Origin: Asaia prunellae JCM 25354
GTDB lineage: Bacteria; Pseudomonadota; Alphaproteobacteria; Acetobacterales; Acetobacteraceae
Direction: 5' to 3'
Assembly: GCF_000613885.1 (NCBI RefSeq)
Contig: NZ_BAJV01000001.1
Location: 186,001-250,000 of the forward strand
DNA: 64,000 bases
Positions 57,348 to 64,000 of the stretch are shown piece by piece (within the stretch, counting starts at the first letter, position 1; every line of letters starts with the position of its first letter). Both the position numbers and the translations under genes were made by a program. The notes beneath the pieces are model-generated. The model ran no database searches and was not told the DNA's origin. It worked only from the letters and a program-made list of their open reading frames with translations.

Positions 57348-58661
57348 ATGAATATCGTCATTTTTACAATCGGCACACAGGGCGATGCACGTCCGTTCGT
57401 TGCACTGGGTAGAGGCCTGAAAGTACGCGGCCACAAAGTGTGCATTGTCACTTCGACGCGACACAAGGCGCTGATTATTGATGGGGGCCTCGATTTCACG
57501 CCTATTGAGTCAGATTTCGCCGATCTCATGGCGCAGGAACATGCTGCCATGGACAAGGGAAACCAGCTGAGTGTCGGTCGGCAGATGGCCAAGGCGCTGT
57601 GCGACTGGATGCCTCTCTGGGTGAGACAGGCAATGGAGGCGAGTCAGGGCGCAGATCTGATCATTGGTTCGGGGTCGGGTACGCCTCTTGGCGCCTCGAT
57701 TGCGGAAAAACGCGGCATTTCCTTTGTTCAGGCGCAATTCATGCCCATGACCCCGTCACGTTCCGTGCCACCACTCTGGCCCAGTCCGGGCCTGCGCCTG
57801 CCGGGTCTGATCAATCTGGGGCTGACTCATGCGGCGCGCTTTCTCATCTGGCAATTTCTCTCCTCGCCTGTTGCCCTTATGAGGCGTGAACTGGAGCTTC
57901 CCCCGATCAGATGGACGGGCCCCTGGGCGGAAACGGATGGAAACGGAAGAAAACGTTATCTGCTTTATGCTTTCAGCCGCCATCTGCAACCACAACCCGC
58001 CGACTGGTCAAAAGAGCGGATCGCTGTAACAGGAAGCTGGTTTTACGATCAGACCAGCACATGGCGTCCCACTCCGGAGCTGGAAGCCTTTATGACCTCG
58101 GGCCCTAAACCCCTCTATATCGGTTTCGGCAGCATGATGTGCGGCAATCCCGAGGCCTTTACAGATCTAATTCTCAAAGCGGTACGCCTGACCGGCAGAC
58201 GGGCTGTCATTGCTACCGGCTGGGGGGCACTCAGGATTCCTGCAGATCAGGAGGAAGAGAGCGTATTCTTTATCGACAATGCTCCACATGACTGGCTCTT
58301 TCCGCGCGTCTCCATGGCAGTTCACCACGGTGGTGCAGGCACGGTGGCGTCTGCGGCTCGCGCCGGCCTTCCCCAGATCGTCATCCCGTTTCTCGCTGAT
58401 CAGTTCTACTGGAGCTGGCGTCTGCAGGAAATCGGCGTAAGTCCGGTTCTGCTGTCACGCAAGACGCTCACTGCCGAAAAGCTCGCCTTGGCCATCGGAC
58501 GGGCAGGATCACGATCGTTCGTCGAGACCGCATCCAGACTTGGCGTCTTGGTCGAAGAGGAGCATGGCGTGGATCGTGCCCTGAAAACTCTCGAAAACTG
58601 GGGACTTTTACCCGATCAGAACAAGCTCGAGACACCACGGGATGAAGAGGCAAATCCATGA
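57348..58661 (+). CDS. GT1-family glycosyltransferase (UGT/sterol-glucosyltransferase-like)
   Basis: 437 residues, intact. GT-B fold with an N-terminal acceptor half (IVIFTIGTQGDARPFVALGRGLKVRGHKV) and a C-terminal donor half. That half contains PLYIGFGSM, DWLFPRVSMAVHHGGAGTVASAARAGLPQIVIPFLADQFYW, the UDP/TDP-sugar signature of macrolide, rhamnolipid and sterol glycosyltransferases. It starts 18 bases after the NRPS stop and overlaps the next gene by ATGA. A hydrophobic acceptor such as the NRPS product is likely. The sugar is unknown. Confidence 0.9.
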   Translation: MNIVIFTIGTQGDARPFVALGRGLKVRGHKVCIVTSTRHKALIIDGGLDFTPIESDFADLMAQEHAAMDKGNQLSVGRQMAKALCDWMPLWVRQAMEASQGADLIIGSGSGTPLGASIAEKRGISFVQAQFMPMTPSRSVPPLWPSPGLRLPGLINLGLTHAARFLIWQFLSSPVALMRRELELPPIRWTGPWAETDGNGRKRYLLYAFSRHLQPQPADWSKERIAVTGSWFYDQTSTWRPTPELEAFMTSGPKPLYIGFGSMMCGNPEAFTDLILKAVRLTGRRAVIATGWGALRIPADQEEESVFFIDNAPHDWLFPRVSMAVHHGGAGTVASAARAGLPQIVIPFLADQFYWSWRLQEIGVSPVLLSRKTLTAEKLALAIGRAGSRSFVETASRLGVLVEEEHGVDRALKTLENWGLLPDQNKLETPRDEEANP

Positions 58662-59425
58662 GCCAGGAGCCTGCCACATCACCTTTCCCTGCTATCGCTG
58701 CTGAACAACTGGTTAAAACCTATAATGGAAGACGGGTGGTGGACAGGCTCTCTTTTACGGTCAATGCTGGAGAGATTTTTGCCTTCCTCGGCCCTAACGG
58801 CGCAGGGAAGACAACTACAATCAAAATGCTCACAACCCTGCTGCCACCCGATGAGGGACGCATTCTGATCAATGGCGTTGACTCTGCCCTTAACCCGATG
58901 GAAGCCCGCCGCCATTTTGGCGTGGTATTCCAGGATTGCACACTGGACCCTGCCATGACGGTTCAGGAAAATCTCTGGATGCACTGTGCTTTCTATCGCA
59001 TACCACGTCCGGAACGGCCTGCGCGTATTGATCATGTGCTTGCTCTGTTCGGCGTGACCGACCGTCGGAACAGCCTCGTCAGCACATTGAGTGGGGGCCT
59101 CAAGCGACGGATCGAAATTGCACGCGCCCTGCTCCATCGACCCGCCCTCATTTTTCTGGATGAACCAACACTGGGTCTCGATCCTCAGAGCCGTCGTGTT
59201 CTCTGGGATCATCTGAAGGAGCTGCAATCACGTCATGGCACAACCATTTTCCTGACAAGCCATTACCTGGACGAAGTTGAACGATATGCCCAAACCGTGG
59301 CCGTCATCAAAAACGGGCAGATTGTGACACAAGGTGCTGTGAGCATGATCATTGACAAGGCAAGACACAACTCGCTCGAAGAGAGCTTTCTCTCTCTGAC
59401 AGCAGAAGACGGTTCGACAGCATGA
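58658..59425 (+). CDS. ABC-2 exporter ATP-binding protein (DrrA-like)
   Basis: 255 residues with Walker A GPNGAGKTTT, Q-loop FQDCTLDPAMTV, signature LSGGLKRR, Walker B ALIFLDEPTLGLDP and H-loop LTSHYLDEVE. The pattern is of the daunorubicin-resistance DrrA group. ATGA overlaps at both ends tie it to the glycosyltransferase and the permease. With the permease it should export the NRPS product or flip it across the membrane. Confidence 0.93.
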   Translation: MSQEPATSPFPAIAAEQLVKTYNGRRVVDRLSFTVNAGEIFAFLGPNGAGKTTTIKMLTTLLPPDEGRILINGVDSALNPMEARRHFGVVFQDCTLDPAMTVQENLWMHCAFYRIPRPERPARIDHVLALFGVTDRRNSLVSTLSGGLKRRIEIARALLHRPALIFLDEPTLGLDPQSRRVLWDHLKELQSRHGTTIFLTSHYLDEVERYAQTVAVIKNGQIVTQGAVSMIIDKARHNSLEESFLSLTAEDGSTA

Positions 59426-60171
59426 TCGATGTCCTATTCTGCCTTTGGCTCAGACAGGTCAGAGGTTTTCTGCGCGCCAGAGGTCGGGTTGTGTCTGCTT
59501 TTGCCCAGCCCTTCATTTTTCTGGTCGCTCTTGGTCTGGGCTTTGCTCCTGTCTTCCGCAAGGCGGGCGAGGGCGATTATTTCACCTTTCTGGCTCCGGG
59601 AGTCATTGGAGCAGGTATATTGTTCAACGCCATCTATTCGGGGGCCGATCTGCTCTGGGACCGGCAATTCGGTTTCATCAAGGAAACGCTCGTTTCTCCG
59701 GTTTCGCGGCACTGGATCCTGCTGGGCAGAGCTCTTGGCGTTGCCAGCGTAGCCTTAATTCAGGCCTTGGTAGTAGGAATGACCTGCCTTGTCCTGAGTG
59801 CTACATGGCCGGGTTTGGGTCAGTGCCTGACAATATTTGTCTTTGCTCTGCTGGTGGCCTTACTATTTGCTTTTTTCGGCTCCATTCTGGGATCTGTCAT
59901 GAGCGATGCGCAGAGTTTTTCCCAGATCGTGAATTTTACTGTAACCCCGATTTTCTATCTCTCCGGTGCAGTTTTCCCGCTGGAAGGCCAATCCTCCCTG
60001 ATCAGGGGTCTGGCTTTCTGCAATCCGCTCACTTATGGCATTGATGGCATGAGAGGTGGTTTGAGCGGTCATTATATCATCGCGCCATCAGTATCTTTCA
60101 TAATCCTTGCCTTCTCGACCCTGGTCACAGCCTGCATTGCGCAATACGCTTTTTCCCGCATTAGACCCTAG
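59422..60171 (+). CDS. ABC-2 type permease (DrrB-like)
   Basis: 249 residues with six predicted helices. The ABC-2 signature region reads SQIVNFTVTPIFYLSGAVFPLEG, with the FNPLTY-like CNPLTYGIDGMRGG after it. It overlaps the ATPase gene by four bases, is last in the operon, and its end overlaps the convergent symporter frame. Confidence 0.92.
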   Translation: MIDVLFCLWLRQVRGFLRARGRVVSAFAQPFIFLVALGLGFAPVFRKAGEGDYFTFLAPGVIGAGILFNAIYSGADLLWDRQFGFIKETLVSPVSRHWILLGRALGVASVALIQALVVGMTCLVLSATWPGLGQCLTIFVFALLVALLFAFFGSILGSVMSDAQSFSQIVNFTVTPIFYLSGAVFPLEGQSSLIRGLAFCNPLTYGIDGMRGGLSGHYIIAPSVSFIILAFSTLVTACIAQYAFSRIRP

Positions 60172-61544
60172 GATCGGGTCAAATCGTCGTAGCCCCGCCT
60201 GAAAGAGCACCATAAGATTGACAGCAAGACCAGGCACGGCGGGACTGATTCCCGCTAGAGTCAGTCCGGCGATGAATACCCCTGTTCCCGTAATCAGCCC
60301 TGCCATGAGGCCGATCAGAAGACGACACGGGGAAACTCGATATCCGGATATGCAAAGCAGCACCGCAGGCAGAAGCTGCACAAGCCCGACATAGAAAAGA
60401 CGATTAAGCGTGACGATCAATGTCGTCTGAAAAGCTGCAGTTATGACTGACAGGCCCAGATACAGAGCGATTATTCCAAGACCCAGACGCTTTTGCGCAT
60501 CGACCGGCACACGCGCAGGATCGAACGGGTGACAATGGCTGCCAGACTCAGACAGACCGCCCCCAGCCAGACAAGAGCCGTGAGCGCGACGGCACCGGCC
60601 ACAAGACCAGACAGCCAAGCAGGCAGCACAAAAAAGGCAACCGAAAGAAAGACGGCATCAGGATGGGTCATGACCGCAGGATGGGTCAGGCCGTAGGAGG
60701 CCACCACAACGAGAAGGGGAAAAAGCACCATATAAAGGGGCATCCAGATTTGCGCCCGACGTATCGTTTCAGGATCACGTGCCGAAAAAACGGCTGCTAT
60801 GGCTTGTGGCGCTATACAAAATCCGACCGACTGGATGAGGATGGTACTGACAATCATGACGCAGGCAGCAAAAGGATGCGGCCCCGCGCCATGAAGCGCC
60901 TGTTCAACCGGTCGCACAGCCCCTGCCGACCAGTGAAACACAGCGGCCAGCGCAACACCGGATATGGCAATCAGGATCAGAAAATCCTTGAGGACAGCCG
61001 CAAGTGCCGCACCACGCAATCCCGCACTGGCTACAAAAAGAAAAGCCAGCACCGCAGCAACAGAATAAAGCAGAGGTGAAGAAACAGGGAGCGCCAGTGC
61101 AGAAAAGACCGTACCCAATCCGATGAACTGCATCGTTCCGAGCGGCAGCATCAGAATGACCAGTACACACCCCGTCACACGGGCCACAAGGCGGCTTTCG
61201 AAATACCCCCCCAGCAGATCGGGCAACGTGATCGCTCCAAAACGCTGACCGATTTGCCAGAGCCTAGGATAGAGCAATGTCCCGACGGGAAATGCGAGCA
61301 GAATATAACCTATGAACCAGAGCGCGACATCCACCGAGCCACTGGCAGCAATGCCCCCTGGAAATCCGAGAACCGAGCCTATGGAATAGGTTTCACCCAC
61401 GGAGAGGAGAAAGAACAGAACGGCTCCGAATTGCCCGCGTGCGGCAAAAAATGCACGTGGATCTCCGCCCGAAATGCGCCGCGCTGGAACAAGAGAAAGG
61501 CACAGGGCAGTCATCAATACAAAAACGAATACTGCGAGACTCAT
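60088..61544 (-). CDS. Sodium:solute symporter (SSS) family transporter, frame broken
   Basis: A multi-pass SSS transporter, about 485 residues joined. The start ATG 61544 overlaps the DUF3311 gene stop. Early stretches RGQFGAVLFFLLSVGETYSIGSVLGFPGGIA and YPRLWQIGQRFGAITLPDLL are typical. The frame is lost near 60515 (SILRVC...) and resumes as RVPVDAQKRLGLGIIALYLGLS after restoring one base. The C-terminus overlaps the convergent ABC permease by about 84 bases, which is unusual; the real end may be nearer 60170 if a further base is missing. The substrate is unknown; monocarboxylates are common for this DUF3311-linked subgroup. Confidence 0.78.
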
Positions 61545-61753
61545 TGCTCAGTCTCACGTGCACGAAGCATTGCCGAGACCGCAAGGCAGAGAGCCGTCAG
61601 AGGCAGACAGAAAAACAGCCAGAGCAAAAGGACGGGCAAACCGAGAATATGGAACGGGACCCCATACAGAAAGGGTATTGGCGCCAGCACCGCAACGAAA
61701 GGCAGAGCCAGAAAGCCATGCCACAACCGGATAAATCTAAAAAAGACAGTCAT
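61541..61753 (-). CDS. Small DUF3311-type membrane protein
   Basis: About 70 residues from ATG 61753 with two hydrophobic segments (FLALPFVAVLAPIPFLYGV and LPVLLLWLFFCLPLTALCLAV). Proteins of this size and shape sit directly before SSS transporters, often as a required small subunit. It overlaps the symporter start by four bases. The open frame reaches further upstream, but the added residues have no membrane character. Confidence 0.75.
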   Translation of the reverse strand: MTVFFRFIRLWHGFLALPFVAVLAPIPFLYGVPFHILGLPVLLLWLFFCLPLTALCLAVSAMLRARETEQ

Positions 61754-61841
61754 GGCGTACTCTGGACACGGAAAGAAAGATCCCGGGTATAGAACCGGCT
61801 CTCGCCAGCACGCCAGTACCACACCCGATTTGAAATCAGCC

Positions 61842-62525
61842 TTACAACTCGGCCCATTGACGCAGCAGATTGTGATATGTGGAGGTCAGCCCCAGAACAC
61901 CCGGATGATCATCAGGCAGGGCCTTGCGGGTCTCCATGATCGACCGGTCGAAATCATAGAGCAGTGCGCGTCTGGTATCATCACGCACCATGGACTGGCT
62001 CCAGAAGAACGAGGCCCAGCGGCTCCCGCGCGTTACCTCACTTACACTATGCAGACTGGTCGAGGGATAGACCACCATGTCACCGGCAGGCAGCTTTACC
62101 CTCTGTTCACCGTAGGTATCCTGAATGACAAGCTCCCCACCATCATATTCGTCGGGCCCGGTAATGAAGAGTGTAGAGGACACGTCAGTACGTATCCTGA
62201 AACCGGTCTCGGGAACGGGGCGGATCGCATTATCGACATGTGCCCCGAATTTCATACCGATATCGTATCTGTTAAAAAGGGGCGGAAAGACACGCAGCGG
62301 AAGGGCCGCGCTGTTGAAGGTGGGATTACGGCCCAGAGCGCGCAGCACAATCTCACCCAGCTCACGCGATTCTGCCGAATCCTGCGGAACCTGCAGGTTA
62401 TTCTTTGCCTTGGCCGATTGCTGACCCGCCGTCACCTTGCCATCCAGCCAGGCCGCCCTCTCGAGCGTCTGTCTGCAATACTGCAATTCCTCCGGGGTCA
62501 GGACATTGGGAATATGAACCAGCAT
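61842..62525 (-). CDS. piuC: PKHD-type Fe(II)/2-oxoglutarate hydroxylase (PiuC family)
   Basis: 227 residues. The 2-oxoglutarate dioxygenase iron ligands are KFGAHVDNA (H-x-D) and the later [18 protein letters not shown] (His plus the Arg for 2-oxoglutarate). PiuC-type family stretches include [15 protein letters not shown] and [30 protein letters not shown] 62525 has AAGGAG seven bases upstream. The much longer open frame upstream runs antisense to exbB and is rejected. PiuC genes are iron-regulated partners of TonB receptors; here it is divergent from exbB. The biochemical substrate is unknown. Confidence 0.92.
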   Translation of the reverse strand: MLVHIPNVLTPEELQYCRQTLERAAWLDGKVTAGQQSAKAKNNLQVPQDSAESRELGEIVLRALGRNPTFNSAALPLRVFPPLFNRYDIGMKFGAHVDNAIRPVPETGFRIRTDVSSTLFITGPDEYDGGELVIQDTYGEQRVKLPAGDMVVYPSTSLHSVSEVTRGSRWASFFWSQSMVRDDTRRALLYDFDRSIMETRKALPDDHPGVLGLTSTYHNLLRQWAEL

Positions 62526-62661
62526 CGACGCGCTCCTTGGGAAATCGAATTCTTGTAATTGAGAATGAATCTGATTAACACATAAGAGCCACAGGGTTAC
62601 AGCCCGTAACAAGAACCGATGCGCCCTTTCAACGGGCAGCCGCAATATCAGGAGAGCCCCC

Positions 62662-63414
62662 ATGGCTACGCCAGCCGGCGATCTCGCCTCACTCCCGTTT
62701 ACACCATGGGAAATGTTCCTTGGTGCCGGTCCTGTCGTGCGGTGCGTCATGCTGCTGCTGATCGTTGCCTGCATTGTCAGCTGGGTGGTCTTCGCAGCCA
62801 AGACAGTCGAGATGATCCGCGTGAGAACGGCGCTGGCCAGAACCGAAATGGCTGTTGAAGACGCCGGCTCGCTTGATACCGCACACCAGCTCTGCCCTGA
62901 TATCGGCATCGTCAAGGCACTCCTGACGGCGGCGTCGAATGAGTGGATACGGTCGGCCGATGTTCTCGAAGACCGTGAGGGGTTGAAAGAGCGCATCATG
63001 CTGCATCTCGAACGTCTTGAATCAGCTGAAGGCCGACGTCTGATGCGCGGTACCGGCATTCTGGCCACTATTGGCGCTACAGCACCTTTTATCGGCCTTT
63101 TTGGTACGGTCTGGGGTATCATGACCTCTTTCACAGGTATTGCGGCCACCAAGGCAACAAGCCTTGCTGTCGTGGCGCCTGGCATTGCCGAGGCTCTGCT
63201 TGCAACAGCGATTGGACTTGTGGCAGCCATTCCGGCCGTCGTCATCTATAATTACCTCTCCCGCCAGTGTCTCGGCTGCAAAGCGCAGGTAGGCGATCTG
63301 ACCGCGCTGATCCTGCGCCTGGTCTCGCGCGATCTGAGCCGCCTCCATGTGCAGAACGGTAGTGCACGGGTTCTGCCTTTTGCTACAGCCCGCGCAGAGC
63401 AGGTCGGGCGCTAA
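62662..63414 (+). CDS. exbB: Biopolymer transport protein ExbB
   Basis: 250 residues of the MotA/TolQ/ExbB family, with three membrane segments. The first is [18 protein letters not shown], and the conserved block is [28 protein letters not shown] followed by [29 protein letters not shown]. It forms the proton channel that powers TonB. AGGAGAG precedes ATG 62662. ExbD follows with a two-base gap. Confidence 0.95.
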   Translation: MATPAGDLASLPFTPWEMFLGAGPVVRCVMLLLIVACIVSWVVFAAKTVEMIRVRTALARTEMAVEDAGSLDTAHQLCPDIGIVKALLTAASNEWIRSADVLEDREGLKERIMLHLERLESAEGRRLMRGTGILATIGATAPFIGLFGTVWGIMTSFTGIAATKATSLAVVAPGIAEALLATAIGLVAAIPAVVIYNYLSRQCLGCKAQVGDLTALILRLVSRDLSRLHVQNGSARVLPFATARAEQVGR

Positions 63415-63416
63415 CC

Positions 63417-63851
63417 ATGGCCCTACGCATGCGCCATGCGGATGATACCGCACTCGACGCCCACGAACTGAACGTTACCCCCCTGATTGACGTCATGCTC
63501 GTCCTGCTGGTCATCTTCATGGTGACAGCGCCCCTCAGTACAGTGAATGTGCCGGTCGATCTGCCTTCTTCGACGCAAAAGCCTGCACCGCGCCCGAACA
63601 ACCCGGTTTTTGTTACCGTGAAGGCTGATCACAGCCTTGCTCTGGGTGAAGACGATGTCAGCAACGAAGAGCTGCCAGTCAGATTGATGACGCAGACCAA
63701 TGGCCACAAGGACGAACGTATCTTTCTGCGTGCCGACAAGACAGTCGATTACGCAACACTGATGAAAACCATGGATCTTTTGCGCAAATCCGGTTTTCTG
63801 AAAGTTGCGCTGGTCAATCTGCAGGGTCAGGAGGAGGGTGAGGAACAGTGA
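63417..63851 (+). CDS. exbD: Biopolymer transport protein ExbD
   Basis: 144 residues with one N-terminal membrane anchor. ELNVTPLIDVMLVLLVIFMVTAPL contains the conserved membrane aspartate that carries protons. The periplasmic part includes IFLRADKTVDYATLMKTMDLLRKSGF. It works with ExbB and TonB. Its stop overlaps the next start as GTGA. Confidence 0.95.
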   Translation: MALRMRHADDTALDAHELNVTPLIDVMLVLLVIFMVTAPLSTVNVPVDLPSSTQKPAPRPNNPVFVTVKADHSLALGEDDVSNEELPVRLMTQTNGHKDERIFLRADKTVDYATLMKTMDLLRKSGFLKVALVNLQGQEEGEEQ

Positions 63852-64000
63852 CCGCCCGCGATCTGCGCAACACAATGCCTCTGCCTGCTCACCGCCCCCA
63901 ACTCCGTGCACATGACTCGGTGGGCGTTCTGCCTTTCCGGCAGGTCTATCAGACGCATCTGCAACATGAAGCCCGTCTCGGGCGACGTTACGGTGCTGCG
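63848..64000 (+). CDS. tonB: Probable TonB, N-terminal fragment cut by the window
   Basis: GTG at 63848 overlaps the exbD stop, and the frame stays open for 51 codons to the edge. The visible part is a soluble, Arg/His-rich N-terminus (TARDLRNTMPLPAHRPQLR) with no membrane segment yet. The TonB call rests on position after exbB-exbD, not on sequence motifs. Confidence 0.55.
   Translation, partial: MTARDLRNTMPLPAHRPQLRAHDSVGVLPFRQVYQTHLQHEARLGRRYGAA

Noticed and set aside
61254-62558. 434-codon plus-strand open frame
   Set aside because: Antisense to the symporter, DUF3311 and PiuC genes, all of which have family motifs.
62526-63245. Long N-terminal extension of the PiuC frame
   Set aside because: Antisense to exbB; PiuC proteins start at the MLVHIPNVL residue encoded at 62525.

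Overview
The window looks like chromosome from an acetic acid bacterium (Alphaproteobacteria, Acetobacteraceae). The grounds are a Shemin-type 5-aminolevulinate synthase, a gluconate 5-dehydrogenase-like SDR, an OprB porin, and Hint_2 proteins beside strand-loop-strand O-heptosyltransferases. The genus cannot be fixed from sequence reading alone. Both window edges cut genes: a purine nucleoside permease on the left and a probable tonB on the right. I saw no rRNA, tRNA, CRISPR array or insertion sequence.

Layout. 0-3.2 kb: permease, AraC regulator, methyltransferase, free-methionine sulfoxide reductase. 3.2-7.7 kb: reactive-sulfur block with a TauE/SafE exporter, a phosphatase-SQR fusion and a Blh/persulfide dioxygenase on the minus strand, divergent from a peroxiredoxin and an ArsR regulator; a perfect inverted repeat lies between them. 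7.8-12.7 kb: assimilatory sulfate operon cysG-cysH-cysD-cysNC. 12.8-24.8 kb: SDR, an AT-rich Hint-domain gene, a hybrid PAS/GAF histidine kinase, an MscS channel, hemA and an MFS transporter.

24.8-44.2 kb is the most unusual region. It holds a 2115-residue reducing type I PKS with the domain order of mycocerosic acid synthase, a degenerate AMP-ligase-like protein, and two large secreted-looking proteins made of strand-loop-strand repeats, a Hint domain and a conserved C-terminal domain. Divergent from these are a glycosyltransferase, two tandem O-heptosyltransferases, a fatty-acyl-AMP ligase and a small unknown protein. I propose that this locus makes a glycosylated, Hint-processed surface protein and a PKS lipid, possibly joined to each other. 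The joining is inference.

44.2-53 kb: Sel1 protein, TonB-dependent receptor, OprB porin, PhzF protein, and a polyol dehydrogenase next to a DhaKL-type kinase (possibly a tetritol route). 53.3-60.2 kb: a compact biosynthetic operon of a one-module NRPS (C-A-PCP-TE; hand-read glycine code), a GT1 glycosyltransferase and a two-gene ABC exporter. 60.1-64 kb: a sodium/solute symporter with its DUF3311 partner, a PiuC-type hydroxylase, then exbB-exbD-tonB.

A caution applies to the whole annotation. Fifteen genes carry seventeen breaks. Each is a net loss of one base, mostly where a GG or GGG run can be reconstructed before C. Protein homology runs straight across every break, including in cysN. 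I read these mainly as consensus errors and annotate each such locus as one gene. None of the breaks falls between about 24.8 and 49.0 kb.
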